Notes: generated by a model not told the origin, from the letters alone. A DNA stretch of 64,000 nucleotides from Hofstenia miamia (GCA_900660155.1 CABFPE010000347.1:456974-520973); one strand, 5' to 3'. Shown: positions 35,756-47,707, numbered from the stretch's first letter. Numbers and translations are program-made.

Positions 35756-38369
35756 CTGAGATGACAAAAATTTTGCCAGTAGTTTTTCAGTGTCGTATGA
35801 TCCTCATCGCCAATGTTGGTTTTTGAGTAAAACGAATAAAAAGCTTTACTATGCCAATGAGAGTAAATCGCAATGTCAGATGAACTAAATAACTGTTACA
35901 CATTTCGTCCTATTAAAAAATTATCCCCCCATCCTCATGCCTATGAGGATATTCATCCCCCACCGTTGGCTTATGTTGATTTAGCCTAAATGTTCAAAAA
36001 ATGTTTTCTATCTCACAACAGGAATGAAGAAAATTATTCTATTACGTAGTGTGTCCTAGTTACTTTGTTAAAACAAAAAGTTACATAACTATTAGTGATG
36101 TGCATCAAAATAGCAAAAATCTTTAGTTAAGTGAACATTTTTAAATTCCATTGTAGAATGCGATTACATAACAACGAATAACAGCTATATTTCAAAATTC
36201 AACTTATCTGTTATGTAAAATATATTAAAAGCGAAAAAGAAATTCTGGTACTTTTGTTTTTTTGAAATTTGAAATAAACAACGCCAAAGACTGTTCTTTT
36301 TATCACAAACTATTGAAACGCCTGCATACACATCAAGCCTAGAAGCGAGTCAAACAATTTCAGATCCCACTCGACCCAAAAAGTTTCTGACCCGATCCGA
36401 CACGGATTATGATAATAAAAAAGGTCTTATTCTTATTATATTGTATCAGATTTAATATAATTTCAGCAAATCCAATTGAAATCAGAAAAACGGAGGATCT
36501 GATCACTTAAACTAAAATATATGCGTTCACTTTCAATAAATGCAAATCCGGAATTTTGAGTCTTGGCACGACTCACGAGAGTCTATTGACTCAACCCGAC
36601 CGGATCCACGGGTCTGATACACCATCGCGTTTGTGATTCAACACGGAGGCTTGTTCAGGTGAAACATTGCATAGGAGGTATGAAACGGAAGTGGAAGAGT
36701 GAAATCCTGGTAAACATTATAGTTACTTCAAACAACACACGTCCTATTGGATTTCACGTGATTATGCACCGCCTGATGAATTCTCAGAAAATTGAATGCC
36801 AGACTTGTTTTGACTAAAGCTATAGAATGTCTGCAAATGAGTAAGCAGACGTCCTATTAACACATGGCCGCGAGAATTCTTGTTGCCCTGAGCTATTCAA
36901 TAACCATCAAAATTATTAAACTTTGATAGATCAATTAAGTAATCTATGATTGCAATCTAGCTAAATCTAGTTGGATCATTGAGGTAAATTGTTTTGAAAA
37001 AAAACCAAAAAGCTTGGTAGGTATACAAATAAACTTTTCTATGCATTAATTGGCGGAATGCATTAAATCAGTTAAATATATTGTATCTATGAGGATTTTG
37101 GAAACAAGTAAAAGAAGTTGCGCACATAGAATTTCAGCATAGTTAACTTTAATCAGTAAAAATATTTAGTTAATTTACAAGCGACAACTGAGCTCCTAAA
37201 TTGTGTATACGTTCAATAGATCTACGTAATCAATCTAATCACCTAAATTGCATGAATAAAAATTTGATGTTTTTATAACGAGCAACATTTTTACGTAGGA
37301 CCACTTTGCCAAGTTATAGAATTTTTCCAAAAACTGAAAGTTTTCATGCCATCAAATTTAGAAATACAAATAAAATTTTGATGGAATTTAATGAAAGCGC
37401 CTGCATCGAAAAGCTTTATATGACAATTTGTTATCGTATTATTCTTCAATTGTCAATCGTACTCTAATTAAGTGAAAAAATAGATAAACTACTCTTCTAA
37501 AGCTTATACTAGACAATTGATTCTCTAAATATACACTACATCTTGAACCCAATCAAAATGAAAAATATTCTGTTTGGGCACTGCTCTAAACGTACGCATA
37601 CAATCAGAACTTTGTATCTTAAAATGATTTTTAATGTATATATTTCAGAATTAATGTGCACTTTGTTTAAATTTGGGATCTAAAATGTTGACATTTATGA
37701 CATCACGAGGCATTAAAATGAGAAGATTATCAACACAATTAACACTTATGAAGCACCAAAGAATGGACTCAGCAATCTTTCTCTATGAAATATTGGAAAA
37801 TCATCATGTTTCTATATATATTCTTAAAATTTAAGAAATTCGGTGAAAAAATGGGTATTATACTTGAACCCATATAGATTTCCCAATGGCGGAAAATTAA
37901 AGTTTGCAATACGAACATTTGCAGTAAATAATTAAACATTTAGCTTCATATTTTGTCAACACCAACCCGTCCCCTAAAAATTAACCCCGAATCATCAGTA
38001 AAACAAATTTAAATTTGGCGAATTCATTTACACCATTAAGAAATTTTCCAGCATATGATTCGTAATAATGCAATACATACCTTCCATGGAAAACTGCAAT
38101 TGTATTCTCACAAATTATTTTCGAATGTAAATTAGCAAACTACTGGTTGTTTATCAGACGAAGACGAATTTCCAAATGTGTGAATCACGCATTATTCAGA
38201 AACTTAAAAAACAAGTACTTAATATTAAATTGTCTTGTCCTCAACTATAAGCTTTGAGCGTTGCTAATTGGATTTAAAAAAAAAATTTACGTATGTAATA
38301 GCAATGCGTTCACCAAAAACCGCAAAACAAATAGAATGATTTTTTTAATCAAATAGAAGTTTGACTTAT

Positions 38370-38678
38370 TTTTCCAAGCAAGTGTATAATGGGAGATGTA
38401 TTGTCAAACATAGTTTTATTATATCTTAATGAAAAATGCAATAAAATGACGCTAAAGTTGATGTGTAGAAAAGCAAATTTTTTATCACATGTTTAACCAA
38501 TTTACTGGGAATTNNNNNNNNNNNNNNNNNNNNNTTTTCCAAGCAAGTGTATAATGGGAGATGTATTGTCAAACATAGTTTTATTATATCTTAATGAAAA
38601 ATGCAATAAAATGACGCTAAAGTTGATGTGTAGAAAAGCAAATTTTTTATCACATGTTTAACCAATTTACTGGGAATT
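38370..38678. repeat. Assembly overlap: identical 144-bp copies around a 21-base gap
   Basis: 38370-38513 and 38535-38678 read the same, separated only by Ns. Most likely these are the unmerged ends of two contigs, 100 bp from GT8 exon 1. Confidence 0.85.
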
Positions 38679-38776
38679 TAAAAAAACTTACGAAAAATGA
38701 TAATAGCCTATATATTATAAAAAATTGAAATTTTATCATGATTATTCAAATACCTTCAAAACTAAAGAAATCTTAC

Positions 38777-38947
38777 ATGTGCATGGTTTTTAGCAGATTC
38801 TCTTAGAGATTGTCCAAGAACTCTGACTGCAAGCAAATAGCCCTCATCTGAACTGTAAAACAACGTTATAAATGCTTCCCCAGATTCGGTGAGAATTTCA
38901 GCTGAGTTTAACATTAACAAATTAAAAAATATAATCCAAAGCAACAT
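38777..38947 (-). CDS. GT8 glycosyltransferase, PGSIP6-8/IPUT1-like, exon 1 (signal peptide and domain start)
   Basis: First coding exon of a secretory-pathway GT8 glycosyltransferase, 57 codons in phase 0. Residues 1-16 are a hydrophobic signal peptide ending near LNSA, so the product enters the ER/Golgi, unlike cytosolic glycogenin. The domain then opens with AFITLFYSSDEGYLLAVRVL and GQSLRE, matching the first beta strand and helix of the plant PGSIP6-8 group. The exon ends NHAH followed by a good donor (GTAAGA). The next coding piece, at 9435, also starts in phase 0. The start has G at -3. An upstream ATG 13 nt away opens a short overlapping frame. By family knowledge, IPUT1/PGSIP6 adds glucuronic acid to inositol phosphorylceramide in plant Golgi; the animal substrate is unknown. 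The call rests on continuity with exons 2 and 3. Confidence 0.86.
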
Positions 38948-38960
38948 AGCTTTTCAGCAT
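38922..38960 (-). promoter_or_regulatory. Upstream ATG / short overlapping uORF of the GT8 gene
   Basis: An ATG 13 nt upstream of the chosen start opens a 12-codon frame (MLKSYVALDYIF) in another register and ends inside exon 1 with TAA. If it lies in the transcript it could reduce initiation at the main start. Its effect depends on where transcription begins, which the sequence does not show. Confidence 0.4.
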
Positions 38961-39016
38961 AATGTGTCGGCCAACTACCTATTACTAAGCGCTAGCATAG
39001 CGGCAAATAACACCAA

Positions 39017-39147
39017 CCAATCAGTGCTCAGTACTTGTCAATTCTGAAATTACGAATGTGACGCTCGTGTAATTAAAAATATGGCAATGGCCTGATGCGC
39101 AAGAAAACAAGTGACGTGAAAATACTATTATTAGTTGCCAAGGCGAC
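39017..39147. promoter_or_regulatory. Promoter-like region upstream of the GT8 gene: CCAAT, CRE-like and X-box sites
   Basis: Within 200 bp upstream of the GT8 start lie CCAATCA at 39017-39023, a CRE-like TGACGTGA at 39112-39119, and GTTGCCAAGGCGAC at 39134-39147, which fits the RFX X-box consensus RYYNYY-N(1-3)-RRNRAC exactly. The palindromic X-box and the good donor-like CAA|GTAAGC at about 39216 on the plus strand leave room for a divergent transcript, but I cannot define a plus-strand gene. The function is inferred from motifs only. Confidence 0.35.
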
Positions 39148-40028
39148 TCGGAAATGAGAAAACGTCTAATCTAAAAGCAGATGTGAGGAGAAAAGATGTA
39201 TTTCCTCAATCCATGCAAGTAAGCAGCCGCCTTTTGGCGTTTAAAAACCTTTCTGCAGAAAGTGACTTTTTAGCACAAATTGTTGCTCATATTCATTTTG
39301 AATCGTTCATCAAAGCTGGAAGGATATTTTTTACATGCATGCATGTATGAGTTAGTAAGTAAATATTTGCCGCATCATGCTTATGCAATGAAAGGAAGTA
39401 AATCCATTTGGTTCATACATGTAGGTGAAATAACTTACTAAGGTTGAAAGCAGAGATGATATGACTTAAAATGTATTCAGTATACAGCAGAGGTAACCAT
39501 AATACCATGGTAAATTTATTTTTGGCGATTATTGATGGCAATGTAAAAATATGGTCGTAATCTTTATGGCCATATTTTTAATTTGGCCATTCATAAATTT
39601 ATTGTTAAATATAAAGAATGTATATTGGGTTTCAAGCGATTGTACGCTTATCTTTAATGTCACATACTATATCTTACATTTATAATGATTGAATGGGTAA
39701 AAACTTATGTTACAAAACGTTTTGAAGAAAAAAACATTTTTATACGATAACAATTATTGTTGTAAAAGTTTAGTAAGAAGCTTCAGTAGATGGCAAATAT
39801 TGTGGTTATAAAAATTAGGAAAAAAGTTTCTGAATTAGTTGAAACCCTCCTCATGAATTTGTTTGTGAAAGAAATGTTAGCACCTAATTGTTAATTGCTT
39901 AGTAAACAACTCTGTTTGTAGACACACAAATTATGCAATAATGTACATGTAATAATAAAGTATTTTATTATAGCTTATGTAAAATTTAAGACCTAAAAGT
40001 GAAGGTGTGCCATACTAACAAAATGTGC
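39148..40028. other. Region right of the promoter; nothing firm
   Basis: No gene is recognised. A donor-like CAA|GTAAGC at about 39216 could end a plus-strand first exon, but no downstream exon was found. Confidence 0.35.
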
Positions 40029-41060
40029 TAGCCAACGCTAGCAAAACGCTAGCTACATAGCGTACAATTTTTTTTGATTATATTTATAAATGTATTATTC
40101 TTTATGGCTTAAGTAGTAAAAATAAATACTATTTCATATTCAAGTGTACATTATCACTGATTTTTTTCTCATAAATATAGTTTAAAACACTGGCGATTTG
40201 CTAGCAGAAGCTAGCTACACGTACGCCATCTATTGTCAGCTTTTGATTGAGAAAAACGCTAGCGCATCGCTAGCTAAAACATAATTTGTATAGAAAGCTT
40301 AATGAACAAATACTATAGTACATTTACCAATTTTAGATATGATACAAGTAAATACTTAATTAAATTTGACTTCACAGTCCATATTATAGTTTAAAATATA
40401 CTTTTTTGACTTATCTAGTTGTAATCGTAAATATTAAATTTAATTCAAGAATAATTTATGCAAGAGAGCAGTACTAGCTTTGAATTCTTTGAAACCTACT
40501 TAAGCTCCATTTGACTTTCTGCTTTATCGCAATGCCCTGAAAATTATTTTACAATCTAATTAAAATAGAAATATTTAATTTACATTTATTATTGCAAGAA
40601 TGATTACCACATTGTGAAAGAATACATAGAAAGACATTATATCTAGTATGATATTAGATGTTAAATTAAAATCGCATTTAGTGCTAATGTAATGGAATGT
40701 CAATGCTAACTAATTTGAGTTTGCAATTGATATTTCTTTTGGTTTGAATATGCTTATTTATAAGCATGTCTTGCATGCATTCAGTTGTTGTATGCTGTGT
40801 TATGCATGCTGTACTAAGCAATTGTTTCTGCTACTAATACTACTAATAAAAAGTTGTAAACAATGTTCAAAATTTGTGGAAGAATGCACTAAGTGATTAC
40901 TGATAAATTTCTAAAACTGTCATTTTGAAATATTATATTTAGGAGTAGTATATAAAAAAAATATAAGTGAAAAAACACTAGCGCAAAAAACGCTAACATA
41001 AACAAATGTTCAAAAAACGCTAACGTGCATGCTAGAAAATCGCTAGCATATTTTTCAGCG
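40029..41060. repeat. GCTAGC-rich arrays bounding about 1 kb
   Basis: GCTAGC or CGCTARC units occur three times at 40029-40055, four times at 40199-40273, and about five times in variant form at 40978-41050, with about 700 bp of AT-rich filler between. The outer words AAAATGTGCTAGC and, reversed, AAAATATGCTAGC are similar, which suggests the two ends of a non-autonomous element. Confidence 0.5.
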
Positions 41061-41171
41061 GGAAATTTTTGTTGAAACGAAAATCTGTAGAATAGCACAC
41101 AAAATCCTGACAAAAGTCAGCAAAAATCTACAATTTATTTCGATAATAATTTGATTGGTGGTACTTGAGAC

Positions 41172-41867
41172 CAGAGATGGGAGTGCGGCAGATTTTTGGG
41201 AACTGCCCTACCCCGCCCCACAGATTTTGTGCCCCATATTGCTGCACGCTTTATTGTCTCCTGCCCAAAAGTGCCCCACCCAAAATTTCTGCTCCAAAAA
41301 CTACTTACCATATATTATTACCCCACATTTGTTCTATTGAAATTGTCATAGCACTATACCACTCTACAACTGCCAAATATTTTGAATCCTTACTGCCTAG
41401 AAGATACAGAATCATTTTTTGAAATGCCATTTCTACTAGTACTACCAATAAGAATTTAATAACAAAAGTGATGACAATACATATTAAAAACATTAGTAAT
41501 AGCAAAATATAATTTAATTTTAACTCTATAAAGCTAATATTTTATGTAATATATTTATGCACGGTTAATCATATAAAATAGATCTTCTTGGTATTATTGA
41601 ATAGAATCAACTTTCACCAAGAATTAGAAATTCAATGTATTGGATTTTTCGACAAAATTGTATCAAGCAGAGAACTTTGATGTAAGAAAATTACTTTTAC
41701 GATCTCAAAAATGACAATTTTTTTAGTTCAGTTTTCTCAACTAAAATGTGATTTGCACTGCTTTTACCTCATGGATACCCAATTTAAAAAAATCTTGCTC
41801 CATTCCCGCCCCGAACTGGACCGCCCCACCTTGCCCCATGGGTTGACCCACACCACTTCAATCTTTG
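41172..41867. mobile_element. hAT-type non-autonomous element, 696 bp
   Basis: The left end CAGAGATGGGAGTG and right end (reversed) CAAAGATTGAAGTG form imperfect inverted repeats of the hAT CAGRGATG type. They are flanked by 8-bp direct repeats CTTGAGAC (41164-41171) and CTTGGGAC (41868-41875), 7 of 8 matching. GCCCC-rich subterminal blocks lie at both ends and AT-rich DNA in the middle. No transposase. Confidence 0.82.
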
Positions 41868-41875
41868 CTTGGGAC

Positions 41876-42349
41876 TCTCGTTATAGGTAGCTGTTCACAT
41901 TTTTGTAATTCATAATTATTTAATACAGGCAGGTTAAACCTTTGTCGTAGTAATAAATTATTTACTACTTTCAGATTTAAATTATTTGCTACATTCACGA
42001 TCTTATGTATTCCACAGTCACAGTATAAATAGTTAAAATCAAATATGGATGTTTGCATACAATAAAGTATTTTAAACAATATCTTTAATTCAAAAATTGA
42101 TTCAATCAAATGATGATTAATTCAAGGGGGAAAATAACTCCTTGCTGTATATTGTTTTGTTTTCGTGGATTAAAATTATGTTGCAAAAGTAATCAGCACA
42201 ACAAAACTATTCGAAATTTTCTGGCAAGCAAACAGTATTTGGCCCCGGCAGGTCCAAACATATAGGCTTATAGAAATGCGAAAAACATTTAATATTATTC
42301 GAACAAGGGCAATAAAAACGCATGTACATGTAAATACTCTTTAAAGTAG
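41876..42349. other. Nothing recognised
   Basis: AT-rich sequence with no supported feature. Confidence 0.45.
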
Positions 42350-42620
42350 GCCCCGGGAGTTACAATTATCCTTAGACTTATTTTTATAGTTATGCTAAGC
42401 TATATATAACAGTGCCAGCTACATAAATGTTCGAAAAAATACAACATATTAAACTGAATGAGAGAAACTAAGCCTGAGGGCTTTTAATTTGAGATAGTGA
42501 AAGATCGATGGATTCTTCGCTGGGTTAGGCTAAAATTGAAGAAAAATAGATGACATTGAAGTTAAGATAGAGTTTGCTTCGAGTTGAGTTTTTCGAGCTC
42601 GAGTAGTCGCACGGCCCTAA
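42350..42620 (+). repeat. Dispersed repeat C, copy 2
   Basis: Counterpart of 34835-35170, same orientation, with CCTTAGACTTATTTTTATAG, GCTATATATAAC, AAACTAAGCCTGAGG and a terminal GAGCTCGAGTAGTCG. Confidence 0.5.
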
Positions 42621-42818
42621 TATGAAGGTGTATTGTTACTAGACTTGCAACCTAAATTTATAAAATCCTCTATATAGAATTATTCAAAATACAAAAGATT
42701 AGAAAATAGAGGACTGGGAAAAAGTAACGCTAGTAACTTGTTCTTTAAAATCACAAGGATCAATCGCAATCTCCAAGCGTACGGAGCAGCATTCCAATGT
42801 TCAACTCAAATATGTTAT

Positions 42819-42857
42819 ACCATGGCCCACTGTAATGTAGTTACAATGGGCCATGGT
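42819..42857. repeat. Near-perfect 17-bp inverted repeat with 5-nt loop
   Basis: Arms 42819-42835 and 42841-42857 around the loop TGTAG, with one mismatch. The arm starts ACCATGGCCCA. It could form a strong hairpin on either strand. Confidence 0.9.
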
Positions 42858-42989
42858 TATACACGTGGAAAACTTCTACAAAGATATAGTTGCATTCGCA
42901 CTTCCAACAGTTATAGCTTACCAAAAAATTTTTATTCTCTCTCGTTGCCTGGGGTAATTTGAGACATCTTTGTCAGTCATCCTATAATA

Positions 42990-43880
42990 CTATATCCACT
43001 TCAGGACATAGGAGTTGACTCAGCAATAGTCAAGTGGATATCATCCTTTTTATGCAACTTCAGACAAAGAGTACGTTTACCTGATGGTACTTTTTCACCT
43101 GAATAATAGTGAATGCTGACATACCACAAGGCACAAAAATTGGTTCATGGATAGACATATTATTCATGGATAACCTACTGATAAATTACGAATTCCACAC
43201 CAAATTTGTTGATAACACTACTGTATGGCATCGGCTAAGAAAGAGCTGAATCCGTAACGTCAGATAACGTCGTACAAACAGGCTATAACTGGTGTAATGA
43301 AAACAATGTAGTCATCAATGTAAAGAAAACGAAAGAATTAACAATTTCTAATCTTCATAGTCTTAAGTATCTTCCAGAAGTTATATTACGAAGTGATTCA
43401 GTGAATAGAACAAATTGTGCAAAATTATTAGAAATATTAATACAAAGTGGGATAGTCATATAGAATATATAGCAAAGAAAGCGTCAATTAAAACGAAGTA
43501 AAATTCCTAACAAAGAAATCGTTACTATATAAAACTCTAAGATCATCACTTGAATATGCGGCTCCACTATGGCACAATAGCATTACACTAGAAGTTATAA
43601 AACCATTCAAATGCGTGCTCTAAGAATCTTATCTAGAGATTATAAATATGGACAGCTGCCAATTGTGATTCCATGTACGAACTACGTCAAATGTTGTGTG
43701 ATCGGCTGTAGATACAGATGCAAAATCATCACATCCATTGCACCACTGAATTACAAAAGTTAGCCAATACCAACTATGAACTAAGAAGTAAACGTGAATG
43801 AGACTTAATTTATGGGATAAAAAGAATGAAAGAAGGGCTGAGACGAAGGGCTTCTGGGAAACTGCCAGGGATGCCGAAAA
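42990..43880 (+). mobile_element. Non-LTR retrotransposon (CR1/L2-like), decayed RT
   Basis: Plus-strand fragments in order: IGVDSAIVKWISSFLCNFRQ (about 43010), VNADIPQGTKIGSW (about 43112, RT motif B), KFVDNTTVWH (about 43205, RT catalytic YVDDTT), CNENNVVINVKKTKELTIS (about 43295), CAKLL...TKWDSHIEYIAKKA (about 43420), and RSSLEYAAPLWHN. Many stops and shifts. Confidence 0.75.
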
Positions 43881-45089
43881 ATTTAGATTAAACTCTAAAA
43901 ACAATTATTTGAATTTTTTGATTTTGATTGAAAAATTATCGCATGAAATTAATATGTTTGTGCAATTTACAACTTGAAAATTGGACAGCAGTTCATACTT
44001 CCGGTGAAAACCAAGAAACAGTCAAGTAAATAAGAAAGGTTCCAGATACTTTTTAGTAAATTTCATATCCAAAAATCTAATTTTAAGTTTCTTAATTCGT
44101 AGTTGCGGTTTTATAGCTTAAAGGTTTGGAAAAATTCATAGTTGCTAAAAAGAAAATCTCATGCTGTGTCATTCATATGCACAAAACGCAGCACTGATTG
44201 AACATGTTTATCAGCCTACTATGGCTCTTAGATGCTACACATAATCTGTGGAACATGGACACCAGCGAATTAGAGCATCCCATTAACACGACGTTTTTCT
44301 TACTATGCCTTAATAATAGCTCCATATGGCTAGGTGAGAGAAACAGTCATCAAATTCATGTTAATAGCAATCGTCTTCTACCATATGTGAACAACTAATT
44401 GCACTCATAGGCTAAAGTGTATTATCAAAAACATTAAATATTATTCTATTTCGGTTGACTCTATATCTGATAAAGCTCAATGATCAAATTACGATTGTAT
44501 TTTGGTATTTATTACCAATTTGTGCGAGTGAAAGGTTTGTAAAGTTTATACCAACTTATGAGTGACAATGATATTGATATTAAAACGGTCGTGATTAGAC
44601 TTATGAAATGCAGCTAAAATAGCAGCATGCAAATACATTGGCATGCAAACAATAAATATTACACTCTGGAAATTTGAGATCAACATATTGTTGGAACAAG
44701 CTAACCAAAAACGGCATTCATTGGGTTTATCAGTTATAAGGCAACTGTCTGATACAAAAGGGGCTGAGAGGTATGAAGCTGTAAATACATTATCTATAGG
44801 TTTTTACATATTGTTGAAGTTCTTAAAGAATTCATCTCAGATGTTGATCAAAGAGAAGAATTGAGGCTATGGGTTGTAGGTTAAATTGAAAGAACTAGAA
44901 AACGCCGTTTTGCTAGAACCTGTGCGTCTGCTAAAACTTCTCTTAACTTATGTAATACGACATTCATTCTCCGGTAAAAAATGAAAAACAATTTTTTTAA
45001 TCTTTTAGCAACAAAAACACGCACAGTAAGAAATTTATATCAATCGATGGCAAACGAAGTTTTCTATAAGTTTATGTAAAAGAAGTTAG
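43881..45089. other. No supported gene
   Basis: At 44690-44880 two neighbouring frames read protein-like (QANQKRHSLGLSVIRQLSD, then LKEFISDVDQREELRLWVVG), as if a shifted coding relic. The family is not recognised. Confidence 0.35.
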
Positions 45090-45330
45090 ACAGCATTGCC
45101 TTCGAAGTGAACACATTTCAAAAATCTGTTCTTAATTGAGTCCATCAAATAATTCTGCATTCTCGTGGTAATTTTTTCTTAGGACTCCAGCAAATATTTC
45201 TTAAGTTTTTGCATATTTCTTGGATTTTTCTTTTCCAAATCGGCCTTCATGATACCCCAAACATTTTCTAAAGGTGAAAGGGCCGGTGAGTTGACAGGCC
45301 ACAGCAAAATTTACAGATTTTTTCTCTGAA
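45090..45330 (-). pseudogene. Tc1-like transposase, C-terminal relic
   Basis: The minus strand reads LWPVNSPALSPLENVWGIMK, the Tc1 SPDLNPIENVW box with the catalytic Glu, then ADLEKKNPRNMQKLKKYLLE and later NYLMDSIKNRFLKCV. Stops are present. The upstream catalytic region to about 45750 is too decayed to place. Confidence 0.7.
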
Positions 45331-45959
45331 GAAATTAAAATGTCAATTAAAAAGTGCGCAAAAAACTATTTTTAAGTGAAAAATCAATTTTCTTTCTTAA
45401 CAACTGTATAAAGCCAGTACTTTTTGGGGTTTTCATGTTTGAAAATACACTGTGAACTTCTGAATTGGAGCGCGTATTAAGGAGTCGAATGAATGTTCGA
45501 AATAGCTCTGATTTCCTTCATCTTTTTCAGATCTGGATTTTTTTGAAGAATACTTTCCAATTTTCTTTGAATTGATTAATCTTGATTTAATCTTTAGTTT
45601 TCTGCAAAAGCTCTACTGGATTCCAGCATGTAATGAGGACTTGAGTGACAGAAGCAATCCAGTAATTTCATTGTAGAGTCTCTGCCTTCACGGTGAATTC
45701 GTAAGGATTTTCTTCTTTTTTTATCAGAAAATCGTCTATAAAATGTGGTTCGAACAAACAATTTCAAATGAAATTGGCGCTAAGATTACAAAAATACGTC
45801 AAACATAAAAAGACACCAAAAATCGAGGATATAGTGCGTTTGTGCTAACACAACAAGATCGCGGTTTTGCCATAAATCAACAAGACCATGATTTAGGCCT
45901 CATCTTAAAGGGGACTAGACCTCGTCCTATATTATTTATCTAAAATACGTGCTACAAGT
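45331..45959. other. Probable decayed upstream part of a Tc1-like relic
   Basis: No motif is certain. Minus-strand frames near 45560-45760 read Lys/Arg-rich but do not match catalytic boxes. Confidence 0.3.
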
Positions 45960-46310
45960 ATTATAGAGGAGTAGTATAATATGGGTCGAAGGACGTTGAT
46001 ATTTTTTACCTTTGACCTTGGCAGGCATATCTGTAATGGATATGATGTAATTGTGTACTTTGGCCGTCTGTGTATCTTTGACGTCATTGGAATATATTGG
46101 TTTTTGTGGCAAAAACATTTGTTTGCTGTCTATTGTTTAAAATGTAACCAATTTTTTTATACATATTACATAAATAATTGTCAAAGATCATTGGAATTCT
46201 CTATGCAAGAAATTCACGTTTTTGGAATTATATTTTATTGCTAAATTTCTTTGGTAAAATTCATAAATAATAAGTATTAATAAGTATTAACAAAAATATT
46301 TTTGTCTTTT
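45960..46310 (-). repeat. Repeat D, inverted shorter copy
   Basis: The reverse complement matches the middle of 47708-48573 and 50028-50893, with TCTTGCATATAGAATT, GCCACAAAAACCAATATATT and GACGTCAAAGATACACAGAC. Similarity stops near the TATTATACTACT word and near 46310. An open frame spans it in all three copies, but most differences between copies change the amino acid, so it is unlikely to be a conserved protein. Confidence 0.75.
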
Positions 46311-47707
46311 CGAGCAAGGATATTAAACATGTACAAACACTATGAAATTTTTATATTATTTTCAGTAATATTAACTTTTTAAAATACAAAAATAACTTAC
46401 ATTATTGAATGAATTCAACCGTCACCACATGAATCATTTTGAAAACTGAATAATGTGCTAAAATGAAGATATCTTTACGTCAAAAGCATTGAACAAAATG
46501 CAAACCATGACAGTTTTAGTATAAACTTTAAAAAGGAGAAAGAAAAGCGTACATACACTTAAATTCGACAATTACTTGTTGTATATTCAGATTTTTTTGT
46601 ATTTCGAAGAGTTAATGGTTTGGTTTTTATGTGTTTTATTTAATATCGCACGTAAATACCCAACTTAAGGCATTCTACAAATTACATTATGTAGTTGAAA
46701 GATAAACTTTACTATTTCCTGAAAAGATTATATAATATATAGAATACACATTAATAAACATCGCTTGACAAGATGATTTCTACTGCTAATTTATAAACTC
46801 CTGTACATAAACATAATTCTTCCAACATTTAAGTTTGTAATAAATTAAAGTTATGTATGAATGTACTGACAAACTCTGCAGAGAAACATTTTTATGTTAA
46901 TGAAAATCAATAAACGTGATAAATAATTTAACACAAAATTTTACAAATGAAATTTAAGTGCAGCCACAAGTTCCATCATTAATACAAAATGATTACGACA
47001 AGTAACTTTTTCATTCGACCAACCATTTAGTTCATCCATTTTAAAAAGGTTTATTTCATGCAAATGAAGTCAGTTGTTTAACAATAAATGGGAAAATTTG
47101 CAAAGACGTTCATTGTTAAGACTTTTATTAGAAGCTTTGGAAACAGCATGTATATATATATCAAAAACCAACACTGTGAATATATACATACATTATAGAT
47201 TTGGTTAAATATAAAACAATTTCTTGGTAATAATAAGAATTACTGAAATGTAATACCGCTGTGTATTATTCCACAAACATACTAGTACTAGTGTGTATAA
47301 CAAGTTGTTTAACAATAAATACATGATATTTCGATATAATAGTTTTTCCAACAGTGGAAAACTACAATATGTCTTTTGTTTAAAATTTGCACAAGATATA
47401 ATGTCAGTATACATTATTCATTAAGGTTGCTCTCATATATATACGAATTCTCTAACACGTACACACATACACTCTAAATTATTCATAGATTTTCCAAAGG
47501 AAAATCTGTCACAAAAACTTTTTGCTGAAATTGCAGAAGAAATACTATCTCTAGTTAGTTTTACAGATATTTCTTTTAAAACGTAATCAATTTTATTCCC
47601 ATCCCCCAACAATGATGATAAACTAACACAATAGACAAATAGTGCGATATATATGGTCATTATAATCAAAATGTAGAATAAATTACATTTTTGTCTTGTC
47701 TTAAACA
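46311..47707. other. No firm gene
   Basis: A minus-strand frame at 47433-47726 begins with a Lys/Arg-rich start and a hydrophobic helix (FYILIIMTIYIALFVY), like a type II membrane protein, and has a donor-like GTATGT near 47463. No family is recognised. Confidence 0.3.

Larger units (their letters stand above)
35171..38776. other. Intron 1 sequence next to exon 1; no firm gene
   Basis: It holds the candidate exon at 35549-35755, GACTCGACCC-type motifs at 36340-36610 that look like another MITE, and an assembly repeat at 38370-38678. Nothing else is recognised. Confidence 0.4.

Noticed and set aside
36340-36640. Possible MITE with GACTCGACCC motifs
   Set aside because: Repeated motifs are visible, but terminal inverted repeats and a target duplication could not be matched.
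41165-41422. Pro/Cys-rich open frames on the plus strand
   Set aside because: They are readings of the GCCCC-rich end of the hAT-type element.
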